Position numbers and translations under genes: made by a program
Notes under the pieces: generated by a model
The model's input: the letters and a program-made list of their open reading frames with translations, nothing else
The model's database searches: none
What the model was told of the DNA's origin: nothing
Shown here: piece after piece, positions 1 to 5,497 of the stretch
How the letters are laid out: each line of letters begins with the position of its first letter
Numbering within the stretch: position 1 is the stretch's first letter
Assembly (NCBI GenBank): GCA_011390455.1
Contig: JAABSI010000141.1
Coordinates: 1 to 5,901 of the forward strand
Reading direction: 5' to 3'
From: Trueperaceae bacterium
GTDB taxonomy: Bacteria; Deinococcota; Deinococci; Deinococcales; Trueperaceae
DNA: 5,901 bases

Positions 1-2805
1 TGGGTCGGCCGCGACGAACTGCTGACGCTCTTCTGGCCGGACGAAGCCGAGTCGGCCGCCCGCCACAACCTGAGCCAGCTCGTGTACCACTGCCGCCGGC
101 AGCCCTGGTTCGACGGGCTCGAGGCCGAGCGCACGCGACTCCGCTGGCGGGTGGCGTCCGACCTGCAGCTCTTCCGTGCGGCGATCGGCGCGGGCGCCTG
201 GCACGACGCCCTGGAGCTCTACCGCGGCGCCCTGCTCGAGGGCCTGCCGACGGGCGTCGCGCCGGGGTTCGAGGACTGGCTCGAGTCCGAGCGCGAGTCG
301 TTGCAGGTCGCCTGGCGCGAGGCCGTGCTGCAGGTCGCTGGGGCGCTGGAGCGGGAGGGCCGCTGGGCGGAGGCGAGCGCGCATCTCGCCGCGGTGCTGG
401 AGCGCGACCCGCTCGCCGAGGACGCCCTGCAGGCCTACCTCCGCTGCGCACCCGGCGCCGGCCAACGCGCGGCCGCGCTGCGGGCCTACGAGGCCTTCCG
501 CGCGACGCTGCGCGACGAGCTCGAACTGGCCCCGCTCGAGGCCACCGCGGCGCTGGCCGAGGCCCTGCGGGACGCGCCGGTCGATGACGGTGCCACGGCC
601 ACGGATGCCGTCGCCACGCCGCCCCCGCCCGCGACCGCGGACGAGGCGCCGGTGGTCCTCCGCGGCTTTCCGGCGCCCGTCACCCCCTTCGTGGGGCGCG
701 AGGCCGAGCTCGATCGTCTCCACGAGCTCCTGACCGCGGACGGCGAGCGGCTCGTGACGCTGGTCGGTCCCGGCGGCATCGGCAAGACGCGCCTGGCGAT
801 CGAGACCGGCCGGCGGGCAGCCGCCGCCTTCACCGACGGTGCGGCGTTCGTGCCGCTCGCCGATCTCGACGACGCCGCCTACCTCGCCCGCGCGATCGCC
901 GCGGCGCTCGGCCTCGAGGCCGGAGGTGGCGACGACGAGGCGCTGCTGCTCGAGGCCGTGGCCGGTCGCTCGCTGCTGCTGGTGCTCGACAACCTCGAGC
1001 ACCTGCTCGATGGCGCCGGCCTGGTGGCCGAACTGCTGGCGGCCTCCGCCGGCTCGAGCGTCCTGCTGACGTCCCAGGCGCCGCTCGACTTCCAGGGCGA
1101 GGTCCGCTTCGAGGTCCGCGGGATGCCCTACCCGAGGGCGGCCGACGCGCCGTTCGAGGACTCGGACGCGGTGACGCTCTTCCTGAGGAGCGCGCGCCGG
1201 GCGCACCCCCACTTCGTGGCGGGCGAGACCGACCACGCCGCGATCGTCCGCCTGTGCGGCCTGCTCGAGGGGCTGCCGCTCGGGCTGGAGCTGGCGGCCG
1301 CGTGGATGCGCCTGCTGCGGCCCGGCGAGGTCGCCGACGCGCTCGAGGCCAACCTCGATGCCGTGGCCGCGGGGCACCGCGACGTGCCCCCGAGGCACCG
1401 CAGCCTGCGCGCGATGCTGGATCACGCCTGGTCGCTGCTCGCCGACGACGAGCGTGCCGCGCTCACGGGCGTGGCCGTCTTCCGCGGCGGCTTCCGCCGC
1501 GAGGCGGCGGAGGCGGTGGCCGGGGCGACCCTGCGGACGCTGCTCGCGCTCGTGAACAAGTCGCTGCTGCGCCGCACGGCGGGCGGGCGCTTCGAGGCCC
1601 TGGACGTCGTGCGCCGCTACGGCCTCGAGCGGCTCGCCGAGGACCCGTTGCGGCGCGAGGCGGTGGTCGCCGCCCACGCCGAGCACTTCCTGGCCTTCGG
1701 GCTGCGGGCCGGTCCCGAGCTGGTGGGGGAGGAGCGGGCGGTCTGGCTGGAGCGGGTGGCCGCCGAGCACGACAACCTCCGCGCGGCCTTCGATCGGCTG
1801 ATCGCCGCCGGGGCGGCGGAGCCCGGGCTGCGCCTCGCGGCCGCGCTCTTCCAGTACTGGTGGCTGCGCGGGCACTACCGCGAGGCCCGCTCGACGATCG
1901 ACGCGCTGCTGCGCCTCGAGCGGCCCCTGCCGGATGCGCTGCGGGCCACGGCGTTGGGCCACGCGGGGGCGTTCGCCCGGCTGTGCGAGGACTTCGCGGC
2001 CGCGCGCGACCTCTACCAGGCGAGCCTGGCGCTCAAGCGCGACCTGGACGAGCCGACGTCGACGGCGGCGACCCTCGGCAACCTCGGCAACCTCCTGCGG
2101 CTGCTCGGCGACCTCGACGGCGGCGAGCGGCATCTGGAGGAGGCGCTGGAGCTCTACCGCGCGGCTGGCGACGGCGCACGGGTGGCCAACACGCTGAACA
2201 ACCTGGGGGCCGTGGCCGAGGTGCGGGGCGACGGCGCGGTGGCGGAGGCGCGCTACCGCGAGGGCCTGGAGGCGGCCCGGGCTGCCGGCGAGGAGCTGGT
2301 GGCCGGCCTGGCCCTCGGCAACCTCGGCGCGGCGGCGCTCGCGCGCGGCGACGCGGACGAGGCGCGGGCGCGCCATGCCGAGGCGGGCGCGGTGTTCGAG
2401 CGCCTCGGGTACCGGGTCGGGCTGGCCATCAACGCCCAGCAGCTGGCGGACGTGGCGCTGTTCGCCGGCGACCTGGCCGCTGCCCGGGCCGGCTACGCGC
2501 AGGCGATGGCGCGCTTCTTCGAGCTCGGCGACGAGCGCGGCGTGGCGGAGGTGGCCGGCAGCCTGGTCGACCTGGCGGTCGCGGCAGGCGATTGGCCCGC
2601 GGCGCTGCGCTGGGCCGGCGCGACCCGCGCCCAGCACGACCGCTTGGGCATCGCCAGGCCGGCGGCCGTGCGCGCCGAACTCGACGCCCAGGAGGCGCAG
2701 GCGCGCGAACGCCTGGGCGCCGCGCGGGCCGACGCGCTGCTGGCCGAGGGCGCGCTCTGGACGACGCAGGAGACCCTGAAGCGGGCCACGGTCGCGGCAG
2801 GATGA
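1..2805 (+). CDS. BTAD-domain / NB-ARC-type ATPase / TPR transcriptional regulator (5' end outside window)
   Basis: The frame is open from base 1 to the TGA at 2803-2805, giving 934 residues, so the start lies upstream. The first GTG, at 82, falls inside a winged-helix DNA-binding segment (LLTLFWPDEAESAARHNLSQ, then LVYHCRR) and is not the start. Numbering from base 1, a BTAD helical domain spans about 54-189, followed by a Pro/Ala linker. The NTPase has Walker A GPGGIGKT (256-263), Walker B LLLVLDN (D330) and a GLPL motif (424-427). A second winged-helix-like segment lies at about 465-546. Six TPR-like repeats of about 40 residues run from about 649 to 883, with a helical tail. This is the order found in SARP/AfsR- and MalT-like signal-transduction ATPases, cytoplasmic switches that oligomerise with ATP and activate transcription. 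Its ligand and targets cannot be read from the sequence. The usual TSR after Walker B reads TSQ (357-359). It faces the next gene tail to tail. Confidence 0.93.
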   Translation, partial: WVGRDELLTLFWPDEAESAARHNLSQLVYHCRRQPWFDGLEAERTRLRWRVASDLQLFRAAIGAGAWHDALELYRGALLEGLPTGVAPGFEDWLESERESLQVAWREAVLQVAGALEREGRWAEASAHLAAVLERDPLAEDALQAYLRCAPGAGQRAAALRAYEAFRATLRDELELAPLEATAALAEALRDAPVDDGATATDAVATPPPPATADEAPVVLRGFPAPVTPFVGREAELDRLHELLTADGERLVTLVGPGGIGKTRLAIETGRRAAAAFTDGAAFVPLADLDDAAYLARAIAAALGLEAGGGDDEALLLEAVAGRSLLLVLDNLEHLLDGAGLVAELLAASAGSSVLLTSQAPLDFQGEVRFEVRGMPYPRAADAPFEDSDAVTLFLRSARRAHPHFVAGETDHAAIVRLCGLLEGLPLGLELAAAWMRLLRPGEVADALEANLDAVAAGHRDVPPRHRSLRAMLDHAWSLLADDERAALTGVAVFRGGFRREAAEAVAGATLRTLLALVNKSLLRRTAGGRFEALDVVRRYGLERLAEDPLRREAVVAAHAEHFLAFGLRAGPELVGEERAVWLERVAAEHDNLRAAFDRLIAAGAAEPGLRLAAALFQYWWLRGHYREARSTIDALLRLERPLPDALRATALGHAGAFARLCEDFAAARDLYQASLALKRDLDEPTSTAATLGNLGNLLRLLGDLDGGERHLEEALELYRAAGDGARVANTLNNLGAVAEVRGDGAVAEARYREGLEAARAAGEELVAGLALGNLGAAALARGDADEARARHAEAGAVFERLGYRVGLAINAQQLADVALFAGDLAAARAGYAQAMARFFELGDERGVAEVAGSLVDLAVAAGDWPAALRWAGATRAQHDRLGIARPAAVRAELDAQEAQARERLGAARADALLAEGALWTTQETLKRATVAAG

Positions 2806-2842
2806 CGCGGCACCGCGAGGGCGCCCCGGTCGCGGCCCGCGG

Positions 2843-3385
2843 CTACGTCGGCCCGCCGTCGAGCCGCAGCGCCAACCCCGGCGCACTCCGTTGCAGGGCC
2901 GCCCAGGCCGCCGCGTCTTCGGGCCCATCGATCTCGGGAACGAAGCCGAAGCTCAGGTAGAGCGCGATCGCGGGCAGCCTGGCGGTCGAGGTCGTGAGGA
3001 ACGCGCTCTCGTGGCCCAGGCCGCGTAGGGCGACGCAGACCCGGCTCAGAAGGGGCTTGGCCAGGCCGCGGCCTTGGTGAGCGGGGTGGATCGCGACCCA
3101 GTGCACGCGGCCGACCGCCGGGCCGCGACGGGCGCCGCCGAACCACGCCGCGGCGGTGCCGATCGCCGTGCCGGCTGGGTCCTCCAGCATGAAGAGGCGG
3201 CGCCCGAGCTCCACGGTGTCGTCGCCGAACTGGGCGCGGAAGAGGTCGGCGACGATGACGTTGTAGGCGTCCGCCGCCGACTGGATCCGGACCCACGACA
3301 ACTCGTCGCCGCGCGCGTAGGGTCGGATGACGAAGCCGTCGGGGACGGCGTGGCGTGGGAGGCCCTCGAGGTCGCCCCGGACCAT
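2843..3385 (-). CDS. GNAT-family N-acetyltransferase
   Basis: The protein has 180 residues and uses a single acetyl-CoA-binding GNAT fold to transfer an acetyl group to an unknown amine. Beta-4 and motif A read VHWVAIHPAHQGRGLAKPLL (94-113), with the pyrophosphate-binding Q-x-x-G-x-A at Q104, G107 and A109. The distal part TARLPAIALYLSFGF (124-138) contains the Tyr (Y133) and the FGF turn usual for the acetyl-transfer end. The N-terminal part opens with the typical FVIRPY strand at 18-23. The ATG at 3385 is chosen because homology-like sequence begins just after it. The frame stays open upstream to an ATG at 3745, but that extension is Arg/Pro-rich and overlaps the coding region of the divergent gene. 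No Shine-Dalgarno sequence is visible before 3385, and a GTG two codons upstream is an alternative start. The gene ends 37 bp from the ATPase gene and is divergent to another GNAT gene. Substrate unknown. Confidence 0.88.
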   Translation of the reverse strand: MVRGDLEGLPRHAVPDGFVIRPYARGDELSWVRIQSAADAYNVIVADLFRAQFGDDTVELGRRLFMLEDPAGTAIGTAAAWFGGARRGPAVGRVHWVAIHPAHQGRGLAKPLLSRVCVALRGLGHESAFLTTSTARLPAIALYLSFGFVPEIDGPEDAAAWAALQRSAPGLALRLDGGPT

Positions 3386-3486
3386 GGTCACGGATGCGTG
3401 CGGGGTTCGCCGTTGGCGCACGGGCGTTCGCTCCTCGGGACGCCGGCAGGCGGGCGTGTCCACCTCCACGATACGGTGGCCGCATG

Positions 3487-3510
3487 AGGCGCGGGCCGCG
3501 GCCGGCGCCT
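3487..3510. promoter_or_regulatory. 24-bp near-perfect palindrome between divergent acetyltransferase genes
   Basis: The sequence is symmetric about 3498/3499. Eleven of the 12 base pairs match, and the exception is G3493 opposite G3504. The core is GGCCGCGGCC and the outer arms are AGGCGC and GCGCCT. The centre lies about 113 bp upstream of the minus-strand start and 95 bp upstream of the plus-strand start, so it could be an operator shared by both genes. GC-rich DNA makes palindromes common, but 11 of 12 pairs is beyond the local background. No regulator is identified for it. Confidence 0.35.
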
Positions 3511-3583
3511 TCGTCCGTGGCGGGCGCCGGATCGTTCGGTGCAGGATGGATGCGGCGCGCCGCGCCGACACCGCAGCGATTCG

Positions 3584-3589
3584 AGGAGG
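3584..3589 (+). promoter_or_regulatory. Ribosome binding site of the second acetyltransferase gene
   Basis: AGGAGG ends four bases before the ATG at 3594. It decides that start over the in-frame upstream start codon at 3327, which would overlap the divergent gene and add unrelated residues. The spacing is slightly short but workable. Confidence 0.7.
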
Positions 3590-3593
3590 CCGC

Positions 3594-4073
3594 ATGCCGA
3601 CATCGTCCGTCGACCCCGGCGACGTCACCCTGCGAGAGATCGACGAGGACACCGTCATCCCCGTCGTCAAGCTCTCCGTGGCCGAGGGCCAGAGGGGTTT
3701 CGTCGCGCCGAACGCCGTGTCGCTGGCGCAGGCGCTCTTCTCCAAGGCCGCCTGGTACCGCGCGATCTACGCCGGCGAAGAGCCGGTGGGCTTCGTCATG
3801 CTGCACGACGAGTCGCTGCTCGAGCCGCCGAAACCAGACCCCGAGGTCGGGGTGTGGCGCTTCATGGTCGACGAGCGGTTCCAGGGGCGCGGCATCGGTC
3901 GCGAGGCCATGCTCCAGGTGATCGCGCACGTGCGCGCCAAGGGCGCGTCCCGTTCGCTGTGGGTGTCGTACGTGCCCGGCCCGGGCTGCCCCGAGCCGTT
4001 CTACCGGGGACTCGGTTTCCTGCCCACGGGGCGCATGGAGGGCGACGAGGTCGTGCTCGAGCTGCCGCTCTGA
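3594..4073 (+). CDS. GNAT acetyltransferase, BltD-like (spermine/spermidine acetyltransferase family)
   Basis: The protein has 159 residues, a normal length for a single GNAT domain. It begins after a good ribosome binding site with VTLREIDED (11-19), followed by KLSVAEGQRGFVAPN (26-40). The pattern 'L-V-x-x-x-Q-x-x-F-V-A-P-N' and the later WRFMVDERFQGRGIG (88-102) are recognisable from Bacillus BltD-type spermine/spermidine acetyltransferases. The acetyl-CoA loop is Q97-x-x-G100-x-G102. The segment SYVPGPGCPEPFYRGLGF (125-142) supplies the Tyr (Y137) that usually acts as general acid. The likely role is cytoplasmic N-acetylation of polyamines or a similar amine. Family membership is fairly secure, the exact substrate is not. 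Its upstream region is shared with the divergent GNAT gene, and no convincing -35/-10 pair was found. A weak AGAAG/CTTCT hairpin (4112-4125) lies between its stop codon and the lacI promoter. Confidence 0.9.
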   Translation: MPTSSVDPGDVTLREIDEDTVIPVVKLSVAEGQRGFVAPNAVSLAQALFSKAAWYRAIYAGEEPVGFVMLHDESLLEPPKPDPEVGVWRFMVDERFQGRGIGREAMLQVIAHVRAKGASRSLWVSYVPGPGCPEPFYRGLGFLPTGRMEGDEVVLELPL

Positions 4074-4137
4074 CGACCTGGGCCGCCGCGGAGCGCCCGG
4101 TCCTGACACGAAGAAGAAGGCTTCTCGAGGGGAATGG

Positions 4138-4166
4138 TTGACGATTGTGGGGTCGTCTGCTATCTT
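4138..4166 (+). promoter_or_regulatory. Sigma-70-type promoter of the LacI-family gene
   Basis: The -35 box is TTGACG at 4138-4143 and the -10 box is TATCTT at 4161-4166, with the ideal 17-bp spacer. The block stands out as AT-richer than its surroundings. Transcription should begin near 4173, giving a leader of about 80 nt before the ATG at 4252. This is the only near-consensus promoter I found in the window. Confidence 0.82.
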
Positions 4167-4170
4167 GGCA

Positions 4171-4184
4171 TGAAAGCGATTTCA
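4171..4184. promoter_or_regulatory. LacI/CcpA-type operator overlapping the transcription start
   Basis: TGAAAGCGATTTCA has TGAAA/TTTCA arms around a central CG. It fits the general LacI-family operator pattern and resembles a catabolite-responsive element, apart from one asymmetric base. It starts five bases after the -10 box and so covers the predicted +1, where bound repressor would block initiation. The regulator encoded just downstream has the hinge leucine that inserts at a central CpG step in this family, so autorepression is the simplest reading. Which protein binds is inferred. Confidence 0.75.
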
Positions 4185-4193
4185 GACACAGTC

Positions 4194-4211
4194 TCACGCG
4201 AGATCGCGTGA
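4194..4211. promoter_or_regulatory. Perfect 8-bp-arm palindrome in the lacI leader
   Basis: TCACGCGA and TCGCGTGA are exact reverse complements separated by GA. The element lies about 20 bp after the predicted transcription start and differs in sequence from the TGAAA-type operator. It could be a second operator, perhaps for another regulator. In the mRNA it could form a 7-bp stem with an AGAU loop. It ends 25 nt before the ribosome binding site and does not cover it. Confidence 0.5.
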
Positions 4212-4251
4212 CCGATCGAAGCGAAGCTGGATCGCGAGGAGGAGGGGAGAC

Positions 4252-5256
4252 ATGGCGACCATCCGAGAGGTCTCGCGCCTGGCGCGCGTCTCGCCCGCCA
4301 CCGTCTCGCGCGTCCTCAACGGCACCACGCCGGTGGCACCCATCACGCGTGAGCGGGTGCTGGAGGCGGTCGCCGCCCTCGACTACACGCCGAACGCCTT
4401 CGCCCGTGGCCTGGCCACCAACCGCTCGGGGGGCATCGGCCTCACCGTGAACGAGGTCTCGAGTCCGTACTTCGGGGCGTTCATCGCGGGCGTGGAGCAG
4501 GTCGCCCGCGAGCACGGCCTCCACCTCATGGTATCCAGCGGCTTCGCCCAGGCGGAGACCGAACGCGGCTCGATCGAGTTCCTCATCGGACGCCGCTGCG
4601 ACGGCTTGGTCGTCCAGGCCGAGGGGTTGCCCGACGAGGATCTCATCGATCTGGTGCGCGGGGGACCGCCGCCCGTGGTCGTGTTCGGGCGCAGCGTCGC
4701 CGAGATCGAGGACGCCTGCATCGTCATGAAGAACGAGCCAGGCGGCGCACTCGCCACCCAGCACCTCCTGGCGTGCGGCCACCGGTGCATCGGTCACGTC
4801 GCCGGCCCGCTCTCCTTCCCGGACGCCCGTGAGCGCCTGCACGGCTACCGCCGCGCCCTCGAGGCCGCGGGGATCGAGTACGACGAGCGCTACGTCGTCG
4901 AGTCGAACTTCCTCGAGGAGGGCGGCGCGCGGGCCACCGCGCGACTCCTCGAGCGGGTCCCGGACCTCACCGCGATCTTCTTCGCCAACGACCAGATGGC
5001 GGCCGGCGGCATGCGCACGCTGCGTGAGAGCGGCCGCGACGTCCCCGGCGACGTCTCCGTCGTCGGCTTCGACGACGTCTTCCTGGCCCAGTACCTCACG
5101 CCCACCCTGACCACCGTCCGGCAGCCCCTCGTCGACATGGGACGCGCGGCCGCCCACCTACTGCTCGCCCGACTCGGTCACGAAGGAAGGGAGGTGGTGC
5201 ACCGCTTCGACCCGGAACTGGTCGAGCGGCAGTCGGTCGCGCGCATCGCGCGCTGA
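4252..5256 (+). CDS. LacI-family transcriptional regulator of sugar metabolism
   Basis: The protein has 334 residues, the usual length for the family. The helix-turn-helix spans residues 3-23 (TIREVSRLARVSPATVSRVL). The hinge helix NAFARGL (48-54) has Leu54 at the position that intercalates into operator CpG steps in PurR. The remainder is a periplasmic-binding-protein-like sensor domain with typical marks: R195 in the RLHGYR segment, FFANDQMAAGG (from 243) and VVGFDD (D274). It is probably a sugar-responsive repressor. An AGGAGG-rich ribosome binding site (4237-4245) precedes the ATG by six bases and supports this start. The gene has its own promoter with an operator on +1, pointing to autorepression. 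It lies upstream of a sugar-binding-protein gene in the same direction, the common layout for a local regulator of a CUT1 transporter. One oddity is Lys160 in MKNEPGG, where most relatives have Asp (DNxxGG). The inducer is unknown. Confidence 0.95.
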   Translation: MATIREVSRLARVSPATVSRVLNGTTPVAPITRERVLEAVAALDYTPNAFARGLATNRSGGIGLTVNEVSSPYFGAFIAGVEQVAREHGLHLMVSSGFAQAETERGSIEFLIGRRCDGLVVQAEGLPDEDLIDLVRGGPPPVVVFGRSVAEIEDACIVMKNEPGGALATQHLLACGHRCIGHVAGPLSFPDARERLHGYRRALEAAGIEYDERYVVESNFLEEGGARATARLLERVPDLTAIFFANDQMAAGGMRTLRESGRDVPGDVSVVGFDDVFLAQYLTPTLTTVRQPLVDMGRAAAHLLLARLGHEGREVVHRFDPELVERQSVARIAR

Positions 5257-5278
5257 CCGAGCCGGCGAGACCCAGCCC

Positions 5279-5294
5279 GAGCCCGCGAGGGCTC
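5279..5294 (+). terminator. Hairpin after lacI, possible terminator
   Basis: GAGCCC and GGGCTC form a perfect 6-bp stem closed by GCGA, a GNRA-type tetraloop, 22 bp after the lacI stop codon. Position and stability suit transcript-end formation, but no T-tract follows, so intrinsic termination is uncertain. Confidence 0.45.
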
Positions 5295-5297
5295 AGC

Positions 5298-5319
5298 GTC
5301 GATCGCGGCAACGATCGAC
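5298..5319. repeat. Perfect 8-bp inverted repeat downstream of lacI
   Basis: GTCGATCG (5298-5305) and CGATCGAC (5312-5319) are exact reverse complements with a 6-nt spacer, CGGCAA. The repeat sits three bases after the preceding hairpin, so the two could form a tandem terminator. It could also be an operator for the transporter gene. No T-tract follows. Confidence 0.45.
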
Positions 5320-5329
5320 CCCGGGCGCA

Positions 5330-5355
5330 GGTTCCGAGAACCGCACGTTCGTGCG
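5330..5355. repeat. Two abutting inverted repeats upstream of the sugar-binding-protein gene
   Basis: GGTTC-CGA-GAACC (5330-5342) runs directly into CGCACG-TT-CGTGCG (5342-5355), sharing base 5342. Both have perfect arms of 5 and 6 bp. Loops of 3 and 2 nt are short for RNA hairpins, which favours protein-binding sites. Neither matches the TGAAA-type operator at lacI. Chance is possible given the base composition. Confidence 0.3.
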
Positions 5356-5396
5356 TCGCAGGTCTTGCGAGGCCCCAGCGACGCCGATCGCCACCA

Positions 5397-5419
5397 GGTT
5401 CCGCCGAAGAGGCGGGACC
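5397..5419 (+). repeat. 9-bp stem-loop upstream of the sugar-binding-protein gene
   Basis: GGTTCCGCC (5397-5405) pairs with GGCGGGACC (5411-5419) through nine base pairs, one of them T-G wobble, around a GAAGA loop. It lies about 80 bp before the ATG at 5498. It could be a leader RNA structure, a terminator without a T-tract, or a binding site. Its left arm continues the 9-base direct repeat CAGGTTCCG, also present at 5328-5336. Confidence 0.4.
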
Positions 5420-5486
5420 ACGGGCACCACCTCCGGCCCACTCTAGCGCGCGATGGCGTGCAGCACGGGGCGAGCAGGGTGCCGAG

Positions 5487-5492
5487 AAGGGA
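5487..5492 (+). promoter_or_regulatory. Ribosome binding site of the sugar-binding-protein gene
   Basis: AAGGGA lies five bases before the ATG at 5498. It favours that start over an in-frame ATG at 5453, which would place 15 polar residues in front of an otherwise well-formed signal peptide. Confidence 0.55.
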
Positions 5493-5497
5493 ACAGC

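Noticed and set aside
2813..2835. CCGCGA/TCGCGG stem between the convergent genes as a shared terminator
   Set aside because: It is only 6 bp with an 11-nt loop and no T-tract on either strand, which is easily chance in this composition.
1254..2960. Long plus-strand open frame of 568 codons inside the ATPase gene
   Set aside because: The translation is Arg/Ala/Gly/Pro-rich low complexity with no domain, and it overlaps a well-supported gene in another frame. It is an effect of high GC content.
3472..3486. TACGGT six bases before an ATG at 3484, resembling a leaderless start
   Set aside because: The frame opened there is not that of the acetyltransferase and encodes low-complexity sequence. 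No -35 box accompanies it.
3386..3745. N-terminal extension of the minus-strand acetyltransferase to the ATG at 3745
   Set aside because: The 120 extra residues are Arg/Pro-rich, overlap the divergent gene and fall outside the GNAT fold.
2493..4109. Minus-strand open frame of 538 codons crossing three genes
   Set aside because: It runs across the ATPase end and both acetyltransferase genes with no recognisable domain, and its composition is that of a GC-rich shadow frame.
4112..4125. AGAAG/CTTCT hairpin as terminator of the BltD-like gene
   Set aside because: The stem is only 5 bp and is not followed by a T-tract. It arises from a GAAGAAGAAG run and is too weak to call.
3862..5157. Minus-strand open frame of 431 codons opposite lacI
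   Set aside because: It is antisense to a full-length, motif-complete LacI gene and has no recognisable protein family features.
5453..5497. Upstream in-frame ATG at 5453 for the sugar-binding protein
   Set aside because: It would add polar residues before the signal peptide, and a ribosome binding site sits before 5498 instead.
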